Of a stretch of 64,000 nucleotides of DNA, positions 38,101 to 47,485 are shown one piece after another. A model generated the notes under the pieces. It saw nothing but the letters and a program-made list of their open reading frames with translations. It ran no database searches and was not told the DNA's origin. The DNA is from Curtobacterium sp. ISL-83. GTDB lineage: Bacteria > Actinomycetota > Actinomycetes > Actinomycetales > Microbacteriaceae. Position 1 is the first letter of the stretch. The number at the start of each line of letters is the position of its first letter. The translations under genes and the position numbers were made by a program. Where the stretch lies: assembly GCF_018613895.1 (NCBI RefSeq), contig NZ_JAGGPH010000007.1:124001-188000 (forward strand), read 5' to 3'.

Positions 38101-41100
38101 TGAAGCGGAGTTCCTCGAGCAGTGCCCGCGCCTGCGCGACGGCCTCGGTCCGGTCCCACCCGGCCGAGGCCGTCTCGGCGTCCGTCAGCGCGCCGGCAGC
38201 CGCGGCGCCGCCCGCCGCCTCGAGCAGGGGCCGGATCCGCGCGTGCTCGAGGACCGCGAAGTCCTGGCGCGACCCGAAGCGGGTGGCGAAGGCCCAGCAG
38301 CGCGCGGCAAGGTCGGGTCGTCCGGAACGGGTGGCGGCGAGCGCCAGACCCAGCATCGCCGTCCCCACCACGGGCAGGTCGAGCCACCCGGGGTGCAGCC
38401 GCACCATCACGAGGGCCCGGACCCGGACCCGCCGGGCCACCTCCCGTTCGGGCGCCTGGAGGCCCGGTGCGGCACCGTCAGCGCGGCTCGCCGCCTCGTC
38501 CACCGCCGCGATGAGCGCAGCGCCCGCCATCAGGGCCCAGTGCGGTGCCCGCCCGTGCGACGGCTGCACGCGGTCCCACGCCTGCGCGTACTCGGCCGCT
38601 GCCTGCTCCGGGAACCCCTCGGCGCGCGCGCACTCCGCGCCCATCGCGACCACCAGCACGCCGATCTGGGCACGTTCCTCGTCGAACCCGCCGCGGGCCT
38701 CCAGCGGCCGGTGCTCGAGGTCCGCGGCGATCGACCGTGCGAGGACGACGTCACCGGTCGCCGCAGCGCAGAGTCCGACCGTCCACCCGATCTCGTACAG
38801 GTCGTCGTCGGCACCGAACAGCTCGAGGTGTTCCCGGGCGGCAGCGGCGGCGGCGAGGGCGTCGGCGTACCGGCCGTTCTGCGCGAGCAGCTGCGTCATC
38901 GACACCGCCCCGGTACCGGTCATCCAGGCGTCCTCGGCGACCCGGCCCAGGACCTGGGCGCGGTCGGCGTAGCGGAGGGCGTTCGCGGGCTCGCCGTCGT
39001 TCTCGGCGAGGGGTGCGCTGAGCATGTTCGCCAGGCATGCCACGCCGGCGTCCTGGTCGTCGCGCAGTCGTGCGAGGAGCGCCTTCCCGTCGTCGGGCCG
39101 ACCGAGCGTCAGCAGCAGCGCGGCCTGCGCGTCGAGCACCGGGTACCCGGTGGGGTGGCCCCGCAGGACCCGTCGGAGCGTGGTGATCGCCCGTGCCGCC
39201 GTCCTCCGGTCGCCGAACGCCGCCGATGCCCCGGCGATCACGAGCGCGACGACCGTCGCCACGCGGTCGTCCTCGACCGGCGGCCTGGCACGCAGCACGG
39301 TGATGACGTCGGCGGCGACCGCGACGGCCTCGCCTTGCGACCCGCGGAGGGACCAGTAGGCGCCGAGGGCCGCGAACACCTGCGCGGTCGTGGGCGCGTC
39401 GTCCGCGCTGAGGCTCCAACGCAGGAGCGTGACGAGGTTGTCGGCCTCCCGCCGGACCTCGTGGAACGCACCGCGCTGCGGGGCCCCGGTGATCGTCAGG
39501 AGGTTCCGGGCCGCCGCGAACGAGCGCGCCCACCCCGTCATCGCGGACCGGACGGCCTCGGTCTCGCCCCGGTCGGCCAGCCGGGCGACCCCGAACTCGC
39601 GGACGGTCTCGAGCAGCCGGTACCGGACGGGTTCGCCCTCGTGCTCGATGAGCTGGACGAGCGACTGCTCGACGAGTTCGGCGAGGTCGTCGAACGCGTC
39701 GGTCCGGCCGGCGTCCGCCGCCACGGCCTCGACGGCGTCGATCGCCAGCCCGTCCGGGAACAGCGCGAGCCGGGGCAACAGGTCCTGGGCGCCGTCGCCG
39801 AGGAGGCGCCAGCTCCACTCGATCACCGCGAGCAGTGTGCGGTGCCGTTCCGGAGCGCTCCGGTCGCCGCCACGCAACAGGGCGAACCGGTCGTCCAGTC
39901 GCCGCTCGATCTCCTCGATGCTCATGCCCCGGATCCGTGCGGCCGCGAGTTCGATGGCGAGCGGTGACCCGTCGAGCCGCGTGCAGATCCGGCGGACGGC
40001 GTCGACCGGCAGGACCGCGCCCGGGCGTGCGGCCCGAGCCCGTTCGGTGAACAGCCGGACCGCGGCGCCCCCCGTCTCGACCGGCAGCGGCGCGAGGGGC
40101 GCAACGGTCTCCCCCGCGATGGCGAGCGGTGTCCGCGACGTCGTCAGGACCCGGAGCTCCGGATCGGCGGCGAGCAGGTCCGCCGCGAACCGGGCGACCG
40201 CGCCGACCAGGTGCTCGCAGTTGTCGAGGACGAGCACCGTCGGCCCGTCCGCCAGGGCGCCGACGACCCGGCCGTGCAGGTCCGTCACGACGGCGTCCCG
40301 CAGGGTCCGCGCGGACCGGACCTCGGCGATCCCGAGCAGGGCCCCGAGCGCGGGCACGATGTCCTCCGCCTCGGCGAGCGGTGCGAGTTCGAGCACCACG
40401 ACCTGCACCGACGGTGACAACCCCCCGGCGACCTCCTGCGCGAGCCGCGTCTTCCCGAGGCCCCCGGCACCCAGGATCGTGACGAGCCGGTGGGCGGACA
40501 GCAGGTCCGCGACGGAGGCGACGTCCGCCTCCCGTCCGACGAGTGCGTTCGGCGCGGCCCGGAGGCCGATCCGGCGGACGCTGCCGACGCTCGGCGCCTG
40601 GCGGAGCAGGTGGGCGTTCAGCCGCACCAGGTCGCCGGACGGGTCGGCTCCGAGTTCCTCGGCCAGGTGGTCACGGTGGGCTGCGAAGCGGGCCAGTGCC
40701 TCGGGCACCCGGCCGGCGGCCGCGAGCGCTCGCATGGCGCCCCCGACGGCGACCTCGTCGAACGGGTCCGCGTCGGCCTCGGCTGTCCACACGTCGGCGG
40801 CCGCGGGGTCCCCGGCGTCGAGCAGTGCGGTCCCGAGCGATCGGTGCAGCGCTCGTCGAGCGGTCCGCGCGCGTTCCGCCAGGACGGCCCCGAGTGCACC
40901 GTCGACGTCCGCACCGGGGTCACCGCGCCAGAGGTCGAGCGCGGCACGGACGGTCCCCTGCGCCGCTCCGGGTCGCGCGGCCTGCTCGGCGCGCGTGAGG
41001 TCGACGTCCTCCGGCTCCACCGCGAGTGCGTACCCCGTGGTCGTGGACACGACCAGCCCCTCGGCGACGCTCCGTCGGAGCCGCGACACCAGCGTCTGCA

Positions 41101-41299
41101 GGGCCGCTCGAGCACCGCGTGGCTGGTCGTCCGGCCACAGCTCGTCGATGAGCGCGGTGGTCGGTGCCGCGTGGCCCCGTGCCAGGACGAGCGCGGTCAC
41201 GAACGCCCGCGCGAGCGCCCCGGCGACGGGCGTCGGAGCACCGGTCGGTCCCTCGACCGTGACGGGTCCGAGGACGGCGATGCGGGGCGACGTGGGCAC
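38096..41299 (-). CDS. AfsR/SARP-like BTAD regulator with NTPase domain
   Basis: A 1067-residue transcriptional regulator. Residues 1-95 form an OmpR-type winged helix (RAALQTLVSRLRR is the recognition-helix region) and 98-245 the BTAD helical domain (LDLWRGDPGADVDG, HRDHLAEELGADPSGDLVRL). Residues about 250-560 are an NB-ARC-like NTPase with P-loop GAGGLGKT (277-284), Walker B VLVLDNCEHLV and TTSRTPLAI. The rest is a helical TPR-like region. Such proteins activate secondary-metabolism or stress genes, usually in response to phosphorylation or a ligand. Target genes are unknown; the convergent exporter is the nearest candidate. Confidence 0.88.
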   Translation of the reverse strand: MPTSPRIAVLGPVTVEGPTGAPTPVAGALARAFVTALVLARGHAAPTTALIDELWPDDQPRGARAALQTLVSRLRRSVAEGLVVSTTTGYALAVEPEDVDLTRAEQAARPGAAQGTVRAALDLWRGDPGADVDGALGAVLAERARTARRALHRSLGTALLDAGDPAAADVWTAEADADPFDEVAVGGAMRALAAAGRVPEALARFAAHRDHLAEELGADPSGDLVRLNAHLLRQAPSVGSVRRIGLRAAPNALVGREADVASVADLLSAHRLVTILGAGGLGKTRLAQEVAGGLSPSVQVVVLELAPLAEAEDIVPALGALLGIAEVRSARTLRDAVVTDLHGRVVGALADGPTVLVLDNCEHLVGAVARFAADLLAADPELRVLTTSRTPLAIAGETVAPLAPLPVETGGAAVRLFTERARAARPGAVLPVDAVRRICTRLDGSPLAIELAAARIRGMSIEEIERRLDDRFALLRGGDRSAPERHRTLLAVIEWSWRLLGDGAQDLLPRLALFPDGLAIDAVEAVAADAGRTDAFDDLAELVEQSLVQLIEHEGEPVRYRLLETVREFGVARLADRGETEAVRSAMTGWARSFAAARNLLTITGAPQRGAFHEVRREADNLVTLLRWSLSADDAPTTAQVFAALGAYWSLRGSQGEAVAVAADVITVLRARPPVEDDRVATVVALVIAGASAAFGDRRTAARAITTLRRVLRGHPTGYPVLDAQAALLLTLGRPDDGKALLARLRDDQDAGVACLANMLSAPLAENDGEPANALRYADRAQVLGRVAEDAWMTGTGAVSMTQLLAQNGRYADALAAAAAAREHLELFGADDDLYEIGWTVGLCAAATGDVVLARSIAADLEHRPLEARGGFDEERAQIGVLVVAMGAECARAEGFPEQAAAEYAQAWDRVQPSHGRAPHWALMAGAALIAAVDEAASRADGAAPGLQAPEREVARRVRVRALVMVRLHPGWLDLPVVGTAMLGLALAATRSGRPDLAARCWAFATRFGSRQDFAVLEHARIRPLLEAAGGAAAAGALTDAETASAGWDRTEAVAQARALLEELRFS

Positions 41300-41384
41300 G
41301 GTGCGAGTCTGGCACGCCGGGCTGCCGCATCGGCTGACGCGGTACTGCCGACAGGGCGCGGGACGACCGACGGGGCCCGGGACG

Positions 41385-41430
41385 GCGGACGGGAGGCGCG
41401 TGACGGGCCCGCCACGCGCCTCCCGTCCGC
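41385..41430. repeat. Complete inverted-repeat element, best copy
   Basis: GCGGACGGGAGGCGCGTG (41385-41402) and CACGCGCCTCCCGTCCGC (41413-41430) are perfect 18-bp arms around a 10-bp spacer containing GGGCCC. It sits 20 bp beyond the rplQ terminator and 85 bp before the regulator start. It defines the family. Confidence 0.95.
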
Positions 41431-41450
41431 CCGGTGGTGACGCCGCACAC

Positions 41451-41488
41451 GACGACGCCCCCGCAACCAGCGTTGCGGGGGCGTCGTC
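41451..41488 (-). terminator. Terminator of the rplQ end of the ribosomal supercluster
   Basis: GACGACGCCCCCGCAAC-CAGC-GTTGCGGGGGCGTCGTC, a perfect 17-bp stem with a tetraloop, 16 bp after the rplQ stop. Confidence 0.92.
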
Positions 41489-41504
41489 GGGGTGGTGCGA
41501 TCGA

Positions 41505-42089
41505 CTACTTGCTGTCGTCCGACTTCTCGGCGGCGTCGGCCTCGACCTCGGCAGCAGCCGCGGTCTCGGTCTCGGCCTCCACGGGAGCGGACTCCTCGGT
41601 GGTCTCGGTCGACTCGACCGGGGCCTCCTCGGTGGTGTCCGCAGCGGCGGTCTCGTCAGCAGCCGGCTCCTCGACGGGCGCGGCAGCGGCCGGAGCCGCG
41701 GTGCGCTTCACCGGGGCGGGCGTGCCCGACACCGGCTCGAGGACGAGCTCGATCGACGCGAGGGGCGCGTTGTCGCCCTTGCGGAAACCGAGCTTCGTGA
41801 TGCGGGTGTACCCGCCCTGGCGGTCGGCCACCTGCGGCGCGATCTCCGTGAACAGCGTGTGCACGACGGTCTTGTCGCGCAGCGCAGCGATCACGCGACG
41901 ACGGGCGTGCAGGTCACCGCGCTTCGCGAACGTGATGAGGCGCTCCGCGACCGGGCGGAGGCGCTTGGCCTTCGTCTCGGTCGTGGTGATGCGACCGTGC
42001 GTGAACAGGGCGTTGGCGAGGTTGCTCAGGAGCAGGCGCTCGTGGGCGGGGCCGCCACCGAGGCGGGGACCCTTGGTGGGCTTCGGCAT
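41505..42089 (-). CDS. rplQ: 50S ribosomal protein L17 with long acidic tail
   Basis: L17 lines the outside of the exit tunnel. The conserved part (about 1-120: [37 protein letters not shown]) has the usual length. It is followed by a 70-residue tail rich in Ala, Glu and Thr ([18 protein letters not shown]), giving 194 aa against about 127 in E. coli. It is the last gene of the alpha operon, 63 bp after rpoA. Confidence 0.97.
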   Translation of the reverse strand: MPKPTKGPRLGGGPAHERLLLSNLANALFTHGRITTTETKAKRLRPVAERLITFAKRGDLHARRRVIAALRDKTVVHTLFTEIAPQVADRQGGYTRITKLGFRKGDNAPLASIELVLEPVSGTPAPVKRTAAPAAAAPVEEPAADETAAADTTEEAPVESTETTEESAPVEAETETAAAAEVEADAAEKSDDSK

Positions 42090-42152
42090 GTCAGTTCTCC
42101 AGTGGTGATGTGGTGCGCGCTGACCTCAGCGCGCGTGCGCGGCAGCGCGAGG

Positions 42153-43148
42153 TCAGTTGTTGGACTCGTCCTCGTCGTACCCGCTGTAGAAGTGGGCGCC
42201 GTCGAATCCGGGGACGGTGTCCTTGAGGGACAGGCCGAGCTCGGTGAGCTTGTCCTTGACCTCGTCCACCGACTTCTGGCCGAAGTTGCGGATGTTCATG
42301 AGCTGCGTCTCCGACAGGGCGACGAGCTCGGACACCGTGTTGATGCCCTCCCGCTTGAGGCAGTTGTAGCTCCGGACCGACAGGTCCAGGTCCTCGATCG
42401 GCGTCTGCAGCTCGTTCGAGAGCACTGCGTCGACCGGCGCGGGGCCGATCTCGATGCCCTCGGCCGCGGTGTTGAGCTCACGGGCGAGGCCGAAGAGCTC
42501 GACGAGGGTCCGACCAGCCGACGCGATGGCGTCGCGCGGCGTGATGGCCGGCTTCGACTCGACGTCGACGACCAGGCGGTCGAAGTCCGTGCGCTCACCG
42601 GCACGCGTCGCCTCGACGCGGTAGGTGACCTTGAGGACCGGCGAGTAGATCGAGTCGATCGGGATCTGACCGGCTTCGCTGAACTCGGAACGGTTCTGCG
42701 TCGCCGAGACGTAGCCACGGCCACGCTCGATCGTGAGCTCGAGCTCGAAGCGCGCGGTGTCGTTCAGGGTCGCGATGACGAGGTCCGGATTGTGGATCTC
42801 GACGCCGGCCGGAGCGGAGATGTCCGCTGCGGTGACCTGACCGGCACCCTGCTTGCGCAGGTACGCCGTGATGGGCTCGTCGTGCTCGCTGGAGACGACC
42901 AGGCTCTTGATGTTGAGGATGATCTCGGTGACGTCTTCCTTGACACCGGGAACGGTGCTGAACTCGTGGAGGACGCCGTCGATGCGGATGCTGGTGACAG
43001 CCGCGCCGGGGATCGAGGAGAGGAGCGTGCGGCGCAGCGAGTTGCCGAGGGTGTAACCGAAGCCCGGCTCGAGCGGCTCGATGACGAAGCGCGAGCGGAA
43101 CTCGGAGATCGGTTCCTCGGTCAGGGTGGGGCGCTGTGCAATGAGCAC
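42153..43148 (-). CDS. rpoA: RNA polymerase alpha subunit
   Basis: Assembly scaffold of RNA polymerase. The start chosen is GTG 43148 ([20 protein letters not shown]), preceded by GAAAGGA at good spacing; an in-frame codon 13 residues upstream is less likely. That gives 331 aa. The N-terminal dimerisation domain has [20 protein letters not shown]. After the linker, the C-terminal DNA/activator-binding domain has [17 protein letters not shown] and [11 protein letters not shown]. It lies between rpsK and rplQ; rpsD, often located here, is absent. Confidence 0.97.
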   Translation of the reverse strand: MLIAQRPTLTEEPISEFRSRFVIEPLEPGFGYTLGNSLRRTLLSSIPGAAVTSIRIDGVLHEFSTVPGVKEDVTEIILNIKSLVVSSEHDEPITAYLRKQGAGQVTAADISAPAGVEIHNPDLVIATLNDTARFELELTIERGRGYVSATQNRSEFSEAGQIPIDSIYSPVLKVTYRVEATRAGERTDFDRLVVDVESKPAITPRDAIASAGRTLVELFGLARELNTAAEGIEIGPAPVDAVLSNELQTPIEDLDLSVRSYNCLKREGINTVSELVALSETQLMNIRNFGQKSVDEVKDKLTELGLSLKDTVPGFDGAHFYSGYDEDESNN

Positions 43149-43276
43149 TGTGGGATTCCTTTCGGCGAAGTGTCCGCTATATGACACTTGGCGGTACGAC
43201 GGGGCCGACCGGGCCCCGACGGGTCTGTTGAGTTGTGATCACGCGTACTGAGGTACGCGATCGAACGACCAGGAAT

Positions 43277-43339
43277 GGCCGCGGGCCCTGCCCGACCCCG
43301 CCGGGGTGAACCCGGTCAGGGGACGAGCAGGGCGCGGCC
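43277..43339 (-). other. Long structured hairpin between rpsK and rpoA
   Basis: GGCCGCG-CCCTGC (43277-43291, with a GG bulge) pairs with GCAGGG-CGCGGCC (43327-43339), and the loop can fold again around GACCCCG/CGGGGT. It lies 14 bp after the rpsK stop. It may be an attenuator, or a processing site separating rpsK from rpoA; the remaining leader to rpoA (43149-43276) holds no gene. Confidence 0.55.
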
Positions 43340-43353
43340 GGTTGCTCCTCGCG

Positions 43354-43752
43354 TCAGACGCGACGGCGCTTGGGCGGGCGGCACCCGTTGTGCGCCTGCG
43401 GCGTGACGTCGTTGATCGAGCCGACCTCCAGGCCAGCGGCCTGGAGCGAACGGATCGCGGTCTCGCGGCCCGAACCCGGGCCCTTCACGAACACGTCGAC
43501 CTTCTTGACGCCGTGCTCCTGCGCCTGACGCGCAGCGGACTCGGCGGCGAGCTGCGCCGCGAACGGTGTCGACTTGCGCGAACCCTTGAAGCCGACGGCT
43601 CCGGAGGACGCCCAGCTGAGGACGGCACCCGACGGGTCGGTGATGCTGACGATCGTGTTGTTGAACGTGCTCTTGATGTGGGCCTGGCCCACAGCGACGT
43701 TCTTCTTCTCCTTGCGGCGCGGCTTGCGCGCGGCAGTCTTGGGGGTAGCCAT
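43354..43752 (-). CDS. rpsK: 30S ribosomal protein S11
   Basis: Platform protein of the small subunit, 132 aa, ending [10 protein letters not shown], the conserved basic tail near the mRNA exit. Blocks [40 protein letters not shown] and [17 protein letters not shown] are intact. The start is 9 bp from the rpsM stop. No unusual extension. Confidence 0.98.
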   Translation of the reverse strand: MATPKTAARKPRRKEKKNVAVGQAHIKSTFNNTIVSITDPSGAVLSWASSGAVGFKGSRKSTPFAAQLAAESAARQAQEHGVKKVDVFVKGPGSGRETAIRSLQAAGLEVGSINDVTPQAHNGCRPPKRRRV

Positions 43753-43761
43753 CGGGGTCTC

Positions 43762-44136
43762 CTATCGAGCCTTCTTCTTGCCTGCCACGGTGCGCTTCGG
43801 TCCCTTGCGGGTACGCGCGTTGGTCTTCGTGCGCTGACCGCGCACCGGGAGACCACGACGGTGGCGAAGACCCTCGTAGCTACCGATCTCCACCTTGCGG
43901 CGGATGTCGGCGGCGACCTCACGGCGGAGGTCACCCTCGACCTTGAAGTTGCCCTCGATGAAGTCACGAAGGGCGACGAGCTGGTCGTCGGTCAGGTCCT
44001 TGACGCGGATGTCACCAGAGATGCCGGTTTCGGCGAGTGCCTGGACCGCGCGGGTACGGCCGACGCCGTAGATGTACGTGAGTGCGATCTCCACGCGCTT
44101 TTCGCGCGGGATGTCGACGCCTGCTAGACGTGCCAT
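43762..44136 (-). CDS. rpsM: 30S ribosomal protein S13
   Basis: Head protein contacting P-site tRNA and the large subunit, 124 aa. It has [20 protein letters not shown] at the start, [17 protein letters not shown] in the helix-two-turn-helix, and the basic C-terminal tail [17 protein letters not shown]. It follows rpmJ after 197 bp in which I see no gene, a longer gap than usual, and precedes rpsK by 9 bp. Confidence 0.98.
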   Translation of the reverse strand: MARLAGVDIPREKRVEIALTYIYGVGRTRAVQALAETGISGDIRVKDLTDDQLVALRDFIEGNFKVEGDLRREVAADIRRKVEIGSYEGLRHRRGLPVRGQRTKTNARTRKGPKRTVAGKKKAR

Positions 44137-44333
44137 GTGATGGCTGCTCCTGTTGTTGGTGGAGGTGTGGCGCAGCGCCGGTGCTCGGGCCTCCGACCCG
44201 AGGTGTCCCCCGCTCTCCGGACTGAGGTCTGGGAAGCGGGTTCTGGTGCTGCGTGTTCGATGTTGAGTTGTGGTCCTGCGCAGGCCGTCCGAGGACGATC
44301 CGTGTCAGGCAGCGGGCCGGATCCCGTTGGGGA

Positions 44334-44450
44334 CTAGCCCTGACGCTGCTTGTGACGCGGGTTGCTCTTGCAGATCACCATGACGCGGCCCTTGCGGCGA
44401 ATCACTCGGCAGTGCTCGCAGATGGGCTTGACGCTGGGGTTGACCTTCAT
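44334..44450 (-). CDS. rpmJ: 50S ribosomal protein L36
   Basis: A 38-residue protein too short for most gene callers' cut-offs. Translation from ATG 44450 gives [20 protein letters not shown] and ends NPRHKQRQG. The C-x2-C...C...H zinc ribbon (Cys11, Cys14, Cys27, His32) is complete, so this is the zinc-binding C+ form. It lies between infA (70 bp upstream) and rpsM, the standard order. Confidence 0.97.
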   Translation of the reverse strand: MKVNPSVKPICEHCRVIRRKGRVMVICKSNPRHKQRQG

Positions 44451-44520
44451 GTTCGTTTCCTCGTGCTCGCTGGCTTCGTGCTGGGCGGGTTCGCTCAGCC
44501 GTTCCTTTCCAGCTCGCGGA

Positions 44521-44742
44521 TCACTTGTAGCGGTAGACGATCCGGCCGCGGGTCAGGTCGTACGGGCTCAGCTCCACGATCACGCGGTCCTCGGGGAGGA
44601 TGCGGATGTAGTGCTGGCGCATCTTCCCGGAGATGTGCGCGAGGACCTTGTGTCCGTTGGTCAGCTCAACGCGGAACATCGCGTTGGGCAGAGCTTCGAG
44701 CACCGAGCCTTCGATCTCGATGACGCCGTCTTTCTTGGCCAT
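44521..44742 (-). CDS. infA: Translation initiation factor IF-1
   Basis: Occupies the A site during initiation. The 73-residue OB-fold protein starts [20 protein letters not shown] at ATG 44742; in-frame codons upstream to 44922 cross the promoter and are not used. Conserved [20 protein letters not shown] and [16 protein letters not shown] are present. It is the first gene of infA-rpmJ-rpsM-rpsK-rpoA-rplQ with its own promoter, because the usual upstream neighbour map is separated by a divergent LCP gene. Confidence 0.98.
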   Translation of the reverse strand: MAKKDGVIEIEGSVLEALPNAMFRVELTNGHKVLAHISGKMRQHYIRILPEDRVIVELSPYDLTRGRIVYRYK

Positions 44743-44836
44743 AGCCTCACTGTCGCTTGATTGGATTACCGGTGTGATCCCCGAGCCGGTCTGCGGGTCG
44801 GGCGCCACGCCCGTAGGCATGGCACACCAAAGATCG

Positions 44837-44865
44837 ATCTTATGTGATAGACCCGGGATTGCCAA
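44837..44865 (-). promoter_or_regulatory. Promoter of the infA-to-rplQ operon
   Basis: -35 TTGGCA (44860-44865) and -10 TAAGAT (44837-44842) with an exact 17-bp spacer, about 95 bp upstream of infA. This AT-rich pocket stands out strongly from the surrounding sequence. Confidence 0.85.
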
Positions 44866-45032
44866 GTGCTGGCCGTGTCGGCCCCACACTTGGGGCTTCC
44901 GCAGGCATGCTGAACGTTCCACAGTGGTTTGACGGCGCGTTCCGGGTCGTCCCCAGTGCGTGGTCCCTAGCGTGTCACGGCAGCCTCGTCCGTCGCACCC
45001 CGTGCACGACGGACCACCGAAACGGAGACCAC

Positions 45033-46373
45033 GTGCCCGACGCCACCCCGAAGCGCCCCAGGACCGCCGGCATCGCGCGCCACGGTCGGCTCGCTCGCCG
45101 CCGCGGCTGGGGGACGCTCGCGTCCGTCGTCGCCTCCGTCGTCGCCGTCGCCCTGGTCAGCGGGACGAGCGTCGCCGCCATCGCCGGCGCACAGCTCGCC
45201 ACGGCACCCACCACCGTGAAGCTGAGCACCGACGACCAGAGCACCGCGCAGACCGCGGACATCACCGCGATCAAGGGCGGGGCGAACATCCTGCTCATCG
45301 GCAGCGACACCCGCGTCGGGCAGTTCGACTCGAACGAGGCCGTCGAGGGCGCGCGCAACGACGTCACGATGCTCATCCACATCTCCCAGGACCACACGCA
45401 GCTCACCGCCGTGAGCTTCCCGCGTGACCTGATGGTGCCGATCCCCTCGTGCACCAACCCCGAGACGCACGCCACCTACCCGGCCGCCGCGTCCGCGCAG
45501 TTCAACACGGCCCTGGGCAACGGCGGGGTCTCGTGCGTCGTCGACACCGTCGAGAACCTCACCGGACTGAGCATCCCCTACGCCGGGCTCATCACGTTCG
45601 ACGGCGTGATCGAGATGTCGAACGCCCTCGGCGGCGTGGACGTCTGCGTCGCGAAGGCCATCAACGACGACTACACCGGCCTGCACCTCACCCCGGGGTC
45701 GCACGCGCTCCAGGGGTCGGACGCCCTCGCCTACCTGCGGACCCGGCACGGCGTCGGCGACGGCAGCGACCTCGCCCGCATCAGCTCCCAGCAGGTGTTC
45801 CTGTCCGCACTGCTCCGGAAGGTCACCTCGGGCGACACCCTGTCGAACCCGATCACGCTCTACAAGCTCGCGGGCGCAGCCCTGTCGAACATGGTGCTCT
45901 CGGACGGCCTCGCCCAGGCGCGCACGCTCGTCGGGTTGGCCGGAACGCTCCGCGGGATGAGCACGTCGAACATGCTCTTCGTGCAGTACCCGGTCGCCGA
46001 CGACCCGGCCAACAGTGCCCGGGTGATCGTCGACCAGGAGCCGGCGCACACGCTCAACCTCGCGCTGCAGCAGGACGTCAAGACCTCGCTGAGCGACTCG
46101 AAGACCGGTCGGGCGTCGGAGGAGTCGCCCGCCGGCACGGGCACCGGCGCCGGTGCTGCGACCGGGACGGGCACCGGGGCAGCGACCGGAACGGGTTCCG
46201 GGACCGGTACAGGCACCGGGGCCGGCACCGGGTCCGGGTCCGGGTCCGCCGCCACGCCGTCGAGCGGTCCGTCGGCCGGGACCACGACGGGCACGACGCC
46301 GAGCGCCACGCCGCTGCCGTCCTCCATCACGGGGCAGAGCGCCTCCGAGCAGACCTGCTCGGTCGGGAACTAG
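45033..46373 (+). CDS. LytR-CpsA-Psr family cell-wall glycopolymer transferase
   Basis: LCP enzymes attach teichoic-acid-like or other glycopolymers to peptidoglycan outside the membrane. It is 446 aa from GTG 45033 ([20 protein letters not shown]), with a membrane anchor at about residues 28-50. LCP blocks are [48 protein letters not shown] (Arg that contacts pyrophosphate) and [21 protein letters not shown], read in parts. The last 75 residues are a Gly/Thr/Ala repeat tail ([15 protein letters not shown]) ending QTCSVGN. It runs divergently from infA and splits the usual map-infA pair. Confidence 0.92.
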   Translation: MPDATPKRPRTAGIARHGRLARRRGWGTLASVVASVVAVALVSGTSVAAIAGAQLATAPTTVKLSTDDQSTAQTADITAIKGGANILLIGSDTRVGQFDSNEAVEGARNDVTMLIHISQDHTQLTAVSFPRDLMVPIPSCTNPETHATYPAAASAQFNTALGNGGVSCVVDTVENLTGLSIPYAGLITFDGVIEMSNALGGVDVCVAKAINDDYTGLHLTPGSHALQGSDALAYLRTRHGVGDGSDLARISSQQVFLSALLRKVTSGDTLSNPITLYKLAGAALSNMVLSDGLAQARTLVGLAGTLRGMSTSNMLFVQYPVADDPANSARVIVDQEPAHTLNLALQQDVKTSLSDSKTGRASEESPAGTGTGAGAATGTGTGAATGTGSGTGTGTGAGTGSGSGSAATPSSGPSAGTTTGTTPSATPLPSSITGQSASEQTCSVGN

Positions 46374-46381
46374 CCTCGCGC

Positions 46382-46414
46382 ACCCGGCGGCGCCGCCTCG
46401 TGGCGCCGCCGGGT
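46382..46414 (+). terminator. Terminator of the LCP gene
   Basis: ACCCGGCGGCGCC-GCCTCGT-GGCGCCGCCGGGT, a perfect 13-bp stem with a 7-nt loop, 8 bp after the stop. Confidence 0.88.
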
Positions 46415-46508
46415 CGCGACCGGGTGGCGACGCGATCGCGGCGGCGCCCCACGTCCGGGCGGGGCCGGCCGGGGGCCGGAAGGACGAGACGGGCCCGCAC
46501 CCGCGAGG

Positions 46509-46534
46509 CGGAGGCGTGCCGTGCCTCCAGTCCG
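46509..46534. repeat. Decayed inverted-repeat element
   Basis: CGGAGGCGTGCCGTGCCTCC and flanking bases resemble a shortened copy of the GGACGGGAGGC family, between the LCP terminator and map. Confidence 0.45.
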
Positions 46535-46644
46535 TCAGGTCGCGACAGCGACACCCAGCACGAGGACAGCCAGCACCCCACGACCAGGCGAGCGGCTGGT
46601 GACATCGGGTGGATTCCCGGCGCCGGTGCGGGCGGGGCGGACCG

Positions 46645-47478
46645 CTACGCGATCGGGACCGGCGTCACCCCGAGGGACGCCAACGCCGCCGCACCGCCGT
46701 CGCTCGCGGTCAGGACCCAGATGCCCCCGCTGTGCACCGCGACGCTGTGTTCCCAGTGGGCTGCGTCCGAGCCGTCGAGCGTCCGGACCGTCCAGTCGTC
46801 GTCATCGGTGGAGCTGTCGATCGTCCCGGCGGTCACCATCGGCTCGATCGCGATGACGAGCCCCGGCTTGACCGCAGGGCCCGCGCCCCGGACGCGGTAG
46901 TTGAAGACCGGCGGATCCTCGTGCATGGACCGGCCGATGCCGTGTCCGGTGAAGTCCTCGACGATGCCCCACGTGCCGGTCTCGTCCACGGCGTCCTCGA
47001 CCGCGGCACCGACCTCGTGCAGGTTCCGTGCCGTCGCGAGCGCCGCGATGCCGTGCCACAGCGATCGTTCCGTCGTGTCGCACAGGGCCTGTCGTGCTGC
47101 CGTGCGGGGAGCATCACCGCCCGGCACCACCATCGTGAACGCGCTGTCGCCGTTCCAGCCGTCGACCTCTGCTCCGGCGTCGACCGAGACGATGTCGCCA
47201 GGCTGCAGGACGCGGTCGCCCGGGATGCCGTGCACGATCTCGTCGTTCACGGACACGCACAGCGTGTGCCGGTAGCCCGGCACCAGCTGGAAGTTGGGGA
47301 TCCCTCCACCGTCGCGGATCGTCCGTTCGGCGATCGCGTCGAGCTCACCCGTCGTGACTCCGGGGCGGACGGCCCGCCGGACGGCCAGCAGCGCCGCTTC
47401 GGTCAGGAGGCCCGGTCGGACCAGCGCTCGGAGTTCCTCGGGCGTCTTGTAGATCGAGGGCTTGCGGAACCGGACCAC
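46645..47478 (-). CDS. map: Type I methionine aminopeptidase
   Basis: Removes the initiator methionine from nascent proteins. It is 277 aa from GTG 47478. All metal ligands are visible: VSVDAGAE and NGDSAFT (Asp, Asp), GHGIGRSMHEDP (His), IAIEPMV (Glu) and WEHSVAV (Glu). It starts 7 bp after the adk stop in the secY-adk-map group. The length is slightly above the E. coli type because of an insert, DSSTDDDDWT, near the C-terminus. Confidence 0.96.
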   Translation of the reverse strand: MVRFRKPSIYKTPEELRALVRPGLLTEAALLAVRRAVRPGVTTGELDAIAERTIRDGGGIPNFQLVPGYRHTLCVSVNDEIVHGIPGDRVLQPGDIVSVDAGAEVDGWNGDSAFTMVVPGGDAPRTAARQALCDTTERSLWHGIAALATARNLHEVGAAVEDAVDETGTWGIVEDFTGHGIGRSMHEDPPVFNYRVRGAGPAVKPGLVIAIEPMVTAGTIDSSTDDDDWTVRTLDGSDAAHWEHSVAVHSGGIWVLTASDGGAAALASLGVTPVPIA

Positions 47479-47485
47479 GCCGACG

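Noticed and set aside
39390..43184. Long plus-strand open frame of over 1,200 codons
   Set aside because: It is the antisense shadow of the AfsR-like regulator, rplQ and rpoA; low-complexity Arg/Ser/Ala translation with no domain.
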